A stretch of 10,552 nt of DNA from assembly GCA_003139735.1 (NCBI GenBank), contig PLGA01000368.1:2414-12965 (forward strand), read 5' to 3'. The notes beneath the pieces were generated by a model. That model searched no databases. It was not told the DNA's origin and saw only the letters and a program-made list of their open reading frames with translations. Below are positions 7,397-10,552 of this stretch, piece by piece (position 1 is the first letter of the stretch; every line of letters starts with the position of its first letter). The stretch comes from Bryobacterales bacterium. Lineage in GTDB: Bacteria; Acidobacteriota; Terriglobia; Bryobacterales; Bryobacteraceae. The translations under genes were made by a program, and so were the position numbers.

Positions 7397-7925
7397 ACGA
7401 ACAAGAAGCTACAAGGAAGGCCTTCTGGCGAGTCTTGCCGATACCCAGGAGGCAGCGCATTATCTGGAGGCGGCGCTTGAAGAGTCGAGCGAGCTGTTTC
7501 TCGTCGCCCTTCGAGACGTTGCCGAAGCTCGGCAAATGGCGAAGGTGGCGAAGGATGCCGGCGTTGCTCGCGAGGCACTCTACCGTATGTTGTCTGAATC
7601 TGGTAACCCGACGCTCAGTAGTCTCTCATCAATCCTGAAGAGCCTGGGGCTCCGGCTTTCTGTTGATGTGCTGGCGCATAGTGCGTCTGTAGCAGACGAG
7701 TTCCCAGCGGGTTCGCGACGGCAATTGGTACGGACTACCGTAGTTGGCAACAATAACGTAGATGTTCTTGGGCTTATCCAGACCATTAGTACGCAGCATG
7801 GCAACTCCACTTATTCTCCCTTTGCTGGAGCCGGAGCGTCCACGGCAGCAACCAGCGACGCCCTGCCGGGCATTATTGGCAGGCAGTGGAGCCAGGGCAC
7901 ATCAAGCCTGGGTACTAGTAGATAA
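7389..7925 (+). CDS. HI1420-type antitoxin with a long C-terminal extension
   Basis: The ATG at 7389 lies within the toxin gene. An in-frame ATG at 7260 exists, but it would add 43 residues of toxin-shadow sequence. Residues 1 to about 97 fit the HI1420 addiction-module antidote family: YLEAALEESSELFLVALRD (25-43), then a Cro/C1-like helix-turn-helix region with AKVAKDAGVAREALYRML (51-68), SGNPTLSSLSSILKSLGL (71-88). Antitoxins of this family usually end near residue 100. Here the frame continues for about 80 residues with no stop, including RRQLVRTTVVGNNNVDVLGL (110-129) and a Gly/Ser/Ala/Thr-rich tail (140-178). The tail matches nothing I know. It should neutralise the upstream toxin and probably represses the operon. 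A DUF3467-like gene starts 14 bases after the stop. Confidence 0.8.
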   Translation: MPKRTRSYKEGLLASLADTQEAAHYLEAALEESSELFLVALRDVAEARQMAKVAKDAGVAREALYRMLSESGNPTLSSLSSILKSLGLRLSVDVLAHSASVADEFPAGSRRQLVRTTVVGNNNVDVLGLIQTISTQHGNSTYSPFAGAGASTAATSDALPGIIGRQWSQGTSSLGTSR

Positions 7926-7939
7926 AGGACCACAACGAT

Positions 7940-8320
7940 ATGGCTGAGCAGAGAGAGTTACCGCCGGTTCATCGCACTTCAGATTTCGTTTCCAGACACG
8001 CGAATAACGCCAGATTCGAGTCATATGGAGCTGATCTTAAGATGCTCTTCGGCCAGAGTGACCTTAGCTCTGGCAAAGAAGTAGTCGAACAGCACACGGC
8101 AATCACGGTGTCATGGCAAGAGGCGAAGATCTTCGCCTACTATCTTCTGGTGCAGTTGGTGATGTACGAGGCGCAAATTGGTCAGCCGATCACGGTGCAT
8201 CCGATTTTGTTGCCGGACCCGATTCCGGACCACGGACCCGAAGGCGCGGAGGACGTTGCGCATGTGGAGGAAACACTGGGTATCTTTCGTGAACTTCAGG
8301 CGAGACTTTTTCATCGCTGA
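7940..8320 (+). CDS. DUF3467-like protein
   Basis: A 126-residue soluble protein with the layout of DUF3467: RHANNARFESYGADLKMLFGQ-type beta sequence at about 19-39, then HTAITVSWQEAKIFAYYLL (52-70), and VMYEAQIGQPI (74-84). Typical DUF3467 proteins show a YANxxxV...D..L.FG start, a V.MSPQHAKALL middle and an YE..FG.I end, so the match is by pattern and partly diverged (SWQEAK for SPQHAK). The family's function is unknown. The C-terminal 40 residues (PDPIPDHGPEGAED, then a helix ending FRELQARLFHR) are acidic and probably flexible. The start follows AAAGGA (7924-7929) by 10 bases. It lies 14 bp after the extended antitoxin and overlaps the next small gene at TGATG, so it is probably part of the same operon. 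Confidence 0.65.
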   Translation: MAEQRELPPVHRTSDFVSRHANNARFESYGADLKMLFGQSDLSSGKEVVEQHTAITVSWQEAKIFAYYLLVQLVMYEAQIGQPITVHPILLPDPIPDHGPEGAEDVAHVEETLGIFRELQARLFHR

Positions 8321-8517
8321 TGCTCATATTCATGGCTGACATCCCCAACGCCGGGCACAAACGCGAGGAAATCCTCGCTGCCGTCGATGAGGCCGACGCC
8401 TCTCTTGCCCGGGGCGCCGGCCGCCGCATTACGCGGGAATCCATGCGCGAACTTGCGGCAGAGGTGAAACAGCGCGGGCGTGCCCGCCTCACCGCCGACC
8501 GGCAGTCTCCGCGCTGA
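8320..8517 (+). CDS. Small antitoxin-like protein without an adjacent toxin
   Basis: A 65-residue frame whose ATG overlaps the stop of the DUF3467-like gene by one base (TGATG), a common coupling arrangement; an in-frame ATG at 8332 (MADIPNAGHKRE) is an alternative start. The sequence is charged and helical, with HKREEILAAVDEADASLARG followed by a short loop and ITRESMRELAAEVKQRGRARL. From memory, this arrangement resembles small antitoxins or antitoxin-like orphans of alpha-proteobacteria and acidobacteria, but I cannot name a family. No RelE/ParE-like frame follows: the next 105 bases are the regulatory region of the oxidoreductase gene. From about 8336 the base composition returns to the GC-rich style of the rest of the window. 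It may be an orphan antitoxin left after loss of its partner, or a third component of the island. Confidence 0.45.
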   Translation: MLIFMADIPNAGHKREEILAAVDEADASLARGAGRRITRESMRELAAEVKQRGRARLTADRQSPR

Positions 8518-8542
8518 CCCCAACCCCTCTGAAATCCGACTA

Positions 8543-8557
8543 TGATAATGATTCTCA
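8543..8557. promoter_or_regulatory. Fur-family box upstream of the oxidoreductase gene
   Basis: TGATAATGATTCTCA matches the 7-1-7 Fur consensus TGATAAT-N-ATTATCA at 13 of the 14 specified bases; only one A is replaced by C. It lies 65 bp before the ATG at 8623 and overlaps -10-like hexamers (TATGAT 8541-8546, GATAAT 8544-8549), a position suited to repression. PerR and Zur boxes share this architecture, but the TGA/TCA ends favour Fur. No strong -35 element was found. Confidence 0.5.
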
Positions 8558-8583
8558 GCCCTGAGTTCGAATGAACCTCGGCC

Positions 8584-8608
8584 GGCCTTCCGTTTGAATC
8601 GGAAGGCC
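8584..8608 (+). promoter_or_regulatory. Perfect 9-bp hairpin next to the ribosome binding site
   Basis: GGCCTTCCG and CGGAAGGCC form a perfect 9-bp inverted repeat around a 7-base loop (TTTGAAT). It ends two bases before the GAAGGAG ribosome binding site (8611-8617) of the oxidoreductase gene. A weaker hairpin (GAGTTC, loop GAAT, GAAC-CTC, 8563-8579) lies just upstream. There is no U-tract, so it is not a typical terminator. A stable stem here could affect mRNA stability or access of the ribosome. Confidence 0.45.
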
Positions 8609-8622
8609 CTGAAGGAGCATCC

Positions 8623-9936
8623 ATGGAGACGGATCGCAGGAGATTCCTGGCGAGCGCGGGCGCCGCGTTCACGACTGCCATGTTCACTGGCAACGTCAAA
8701 GGCGCCAATGACCGCATCGCCCTGGGCCACATCGGCCTCGGGATGCAGGGAACCAGCAACCTGGGCAACGCGCTGTTGGCCCCACAGGCGCAGGTGGTGG
8801 CGTTGTGCGATTGCTATCAGCCCGCTTTGGAGAAGGCCGCCGCCACCGTGCGCGCCAAGTACGGGTCCGACGCGAAGTCCGTGACGGATTTCCGCGAGGT
8901 GCTGGCCGATAAGTCCATCGATGCCGTTTGCATCAGCACGCCGGACCACTGGCACGCCTACATGACCGTGGAAGCCTGCAAGGCCGGCAAGGACGTCTAC
9001 GTGGAAAAGCCCGCCTGCACGCGACTCGACGAAGGACCCAAGATGGTGGCGGCCTCGCGGCAGTACCAGCGCGTGGTTCAGGGCGGCGACATGCAGCGCA
9101 CCATGCCGACGTTTTTGAAGGCCAAGGAGTTCGTCGATTCGGGCGTCCTGGGGGAGATCACCTGGTGCAAGACGTGGGCCACCGGTCTGGCCGACAAGGC
9201 CGGAAAGGGCAATCCGCCGGATGGGGCCCCAATCCCCGCGGGTCTCGATTGGGACATGTGGCTCGGACCCGCTCCCAAGGTTCCCTTCAATCAGAACCGC
9301 TGGGGCGTGGACGGCAAACAATACCCCACCTTCCGTTACTTCTGGGATTACGCCGGCGGGGAGATGACCGACTGGGGCGTCCACTACATCGACCCGATCC
9401 ACCAGTTCATGGGCGAGCCGATCGTGCAATCCGTCACCGCGCAGGGCGGCCGGTTCTGGGTCAAGGACAATATGCAAACCGCCGATACGATGTCGGCCGA
9501 GTTCCAGTACCCCAAGTTCATGATGAACTATGAGCTGCGCCAGAGTTGTCCGGTTCCTTTACTCGGGCAGAGTGGCGCGTCGGCCGTCCTAGGGACCGAT
9601 GCCTACGTGGTGGTGACGCGCGGCGGGTGCTGGCTGGCGCCTTCCCGCCCGGCTTCCAAGGTGGAGGCGGTGGAGTACCATCCGCCACGCACGCCCCCTG
9701 GAACGCCTCCCGAAGCGAGCGACCACTGGAAGAACTTCCTCGAGTGCGTCAAGACCCGCGCCACGCCGGCCGCCGAGATCGAACGGTTGGTGCGCTCGTC
9801 CGCCTCTTGTTTACTGGCGAATGTTTCCATGCGAGCCAGAACGCGGGTGGATCTCGACGCCCAGACCTTCGCCGTCCGCCAGCCCGAGGCGGCCCCGCTC
9901 ACCAGAATCGACTACCGCGCTCCGTGGAAGCTGTGA
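8623..9936 (+). CDS. Tat-exported Gfo/Idh/MocA family oxidoreductase
   Basis: A 437-residue NAD(P)-dependent dehydrogenase of the glucose-fructose oxidoreductase/inositol dehydrogenase/MocA family, acting on sugars or related polyols. The N-terminus has a twin-arginine signal (DRRRFLASAGAA, residues 4-15), so the protein is probably exported folded with its cofactor. The Rossmann fold begins at RIALGHIGLGMQG, with GxGxxG at 38-43. DHWH (108-111) and the conserved EKP (128-130, Lys129) follow, then the C-terminal substrate domain with GGEMTDWGVHYIDPIHQF (245-262), whose Asp250 and His254 are likely active-site residues. The C-terminus TRIDYRAPWKL is typical of the bacterial Tat-type subgroup. 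ATG 8623 is preceded by GAAGGAG. The substrate cannot be told. Upstream lie a Fur-like box and a stable hairpin. Confidence 0.92.
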   Translation: METDRRRFLASAGAAFTTAMFTGNVKGANDRIALGHIGLGMQGTSNLGNALLAPQAQVVALCDCYQPALEKAAATVRAKYGSDAKSVTDFREVLADKSIDAVCISTPDHWHAYMTVEACKAGKDVYVEKPACTRLDEGPKMVAASRQYQRVVQGGDMQRTMPTFLKAKEFVDSGVLGEITWCKTWATGLADKAGKGNPPDGAPIPAGLDWDMWLGPAPKVPFNQNRWGVDGKQYPTFRYFWDYAGGEMTDWGVHYIDPIHQFMGEPIVQSVTAQGGRFWVKDNMQTADTMSAEFQYPKFMMNYELRQSCPVPLLGQSGASAVLGTDAYVVVTRGGCWLAPSRPASKVEAVEYHPPRTPPGTPPEASDHWKNFLECVKTRATPAAEIERLVRSSASCLLANVSMRARTRVDLDAQTFAVRQPEAAPLTRIDYRAPWKL

Positions 9937-10118
9937 TCGCAAAGTAGAAATGTCCCCTTTTGGCAAACCTTCTCAATGCCGTTAACCTCGTGTCCATGAG
10001 GGCTCGGTGTCGGCGAACTGTCAAGTGGAGGATCGCGTCGGCGTCGGGTGCGAAGCCGGAAGTAGCCGGCGGCAAGAAGGCTGGCGATGGATTGAAGATC
10101 CTCGACCGAAATGGGCAA
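9912..10118 (-). CDS. Possible 68-residue small ORF associated with the insertion-sequence scar
   Basis: On the minus strand a TTG start at 10118 with GAGGTG a few bases upstream begins a frame reading MPISVEDLQSIASLLAAGYF, then arginine-rich RLRTRRRR, then PPLDSSPTPSPHGHEVN. The last stretch resembles, from memory, short hypothetical proteins found beside insertion sequences in which an LDS...SPH...VN ending is conserved. After that point the frame reads through the presumed element end into the antisense of the oxidoreductase gene, ending at 9912, so the true C-terminus is probably lost. Function is unknown, and it may be a fossil. Confidence 0.3.
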   Translation of the reverse strand: MPISVEDLQSIASLLAAGYFRLRTRRRRDPPLDSSPTPSPHGHEVNGIEKVCQKGTFLLCDHSFHGAR

Positions 10119-10349
10119 GACGAATCACCTCGCTGTGGAATGGCCCCCACAACGAAAGTCCGCCTCGCGGTCGTTCCGCTATCGAGTGGCTGCTGCGGCG
10201 TGCAAGAGGCACGCTGCTGTAAAGCGTTAACCAAGCTGGCAGGGTGACCAGGAGTGGGAACCGCGGATACCGGTCGCTTACGGTAAAAAGCGCATCTACA
10301 ATGGATTACGCCCGACCCTCATTGCGGATCGGGTTGAGGAGCCGCGACC
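9937..10349. other. Region of about 410 bp without a firm gene; probable insertion-sequence scar
   Basis: This gap follows the oxidoreductase stop. It begins with AAAGTAGAAATGTCCCCTTT (9941-9960), continuing into TGGCAAA. Sequences of this type (AGTAGAAATGTCC followed by a T-run) are, from memory, common at the ends of IS21- or IS481-like elements in GC-rich soil bacteria. No transposase frame is present and I could not find a matching inverted end, so the element would be a remnant. A small minus-strand frame (9912-10118) lies inside. Frames on the plus strand look random. A TACAAT hexamer at 10297-10302 could be the -10 of the following gene, with no good -35. Confidence 0.35.
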
Positions 10350-10552
10350 GTGATGAAAGATCTACCGCTCTCGAAGGTCTACCAATTGCTCGAACCGGGT
10401 CCGGTAGTCCTGCTGACGACTGCCCAAAAGGGCCGCGCTAACGTCATGACGCTGTCCTGGCATATGATGGTCGAATTTGAACCGCCGCTGGTTGCGTGTA
10501 TTGTCAGCAGAGCCAATCACAGCTTTGCCGCACTGCGGGCGACGAAAGAGTG
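10350..10552 (+). CDS. Flavin reductase-like (FMN-binding split-barrel) protein, C-terminus cut by window edge
   Basis: The frame is open from GTG 10350 (or ATG 10353, the next codon) to the right edge. GAGGAG at 10336-10341 is 8 bases before the GTG, slightly better spacing than for the ATG. The visible 67 residues include LSKVYQLLEPGPVVLLTTA, GRANVMTLSWHMMVEFEPP and ACIVSRANHSFAALRATKE. This is the pattern of the flavin reductase-like/flavoredoxin family (NVMTxSWHxMxxFxPP, then the S-x-x-N-x-S-F motif), which binds FMN and passes electrons between NAD(P)H and flavin or an acceptor protein. The protein would be cytosolic. It seems to start a new transcription unit after the scar region. Confidence 0.8.
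   Translation, partial: MMKDLPLSKVYQLLEPGPVVLLTTAQKGRANVMTLSWHMMVEFEPPLVACIVSRANHSFAALRATKE

Noticed and set aside
8311..9477. 388-codon minus-strand frame opposite the oxidoreductase
   Set aside because: Shadow of the Gfo/Idh/MocA gene, whose Rossmann and EKP motifs are on the plus strand.
10244..10441. 65-codon plus-strand frame overlapping the flavin-reductase start
   Set aside because: It runs out of frame across a gene with clear family motifs and has no recognisable features.
1..10552. CRISPR array, tRNA, rRNA or complete insertion sequence
   Set aside because: No regularly spaced repeats, no tRNA-like cloverleaf or CCA region, no rRNA-like sequence and no transposase frame were seen on either strand.

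Overview
The window is GC-rich bacterial chromosome, densely coding, with most genes resembling those of soil Acidobacteriota of the Solibacter type. That guess rests on a Tat-exported Gfo/Idh/MocA oxidoreductase, small secreted cell-wall hydrolases and glycogen metabolism in one place. It is an inference from gene content and base use, not a taxonomic assignment.

Layout. A membrane-anchored protein of unknown function (minus strand, cut by the left edge, start at 317) diverges from a secreted lytic transglycosylase (453-1913). A second small secreted wall hydrolase of the glucosaminidase/lysozyme-like type (2125-2595) follows, with its own promoter and a structured 5' leader. Then comes a multi-pass membrane protein of the lysylphosphatidylglycerol synthase TM/flippase-like family (2737-3756). 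Its 3' end overlaps that of a convergent adenosine-deaminase family gene (3743-4672, minus). That gene diverges from glgB, the glycogen branching enzyme (4722-6896).

From about 6930 to 8330 the base composition looks visibly less GC-rich and the gene style changes. This is a small accessory island: a possible leaderless 37-codon ORF, a HigB/RelE-type toxin (HI1419 type), an overlapping HI1420-type antitoxin with an unusual C-terminal tail of about 80 residues, a DUF3467-like protein, and a translationally coupled 65-residue protein that looks like an antitoxin but has no toxin beside it. It reads as a toxin-antitoxin module with extra parts, probably acquired by transfer.

The right side holds a Tat-signal Gfo/Idh/MocA oxidoreductase (8623-9936). 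It is preceded by a near-consensus Fur-family box and a perfect 9-bp hairpin next to its ribosome binding site. A region of about 410 bp without a firm gene follows and looks like an insertion-sequence scar with a small minus-strand ORF. The window ends in the start of a flavin-reductase-like protein (10350 onward).

No tRNA, rRNA, CRISPR array or complete insertion sequence was seen. The most unusual part is the toxin-antitoxin/DUF3467 island; the most testable regulatory prediction is the Fur-like box before the oxidoreductase.
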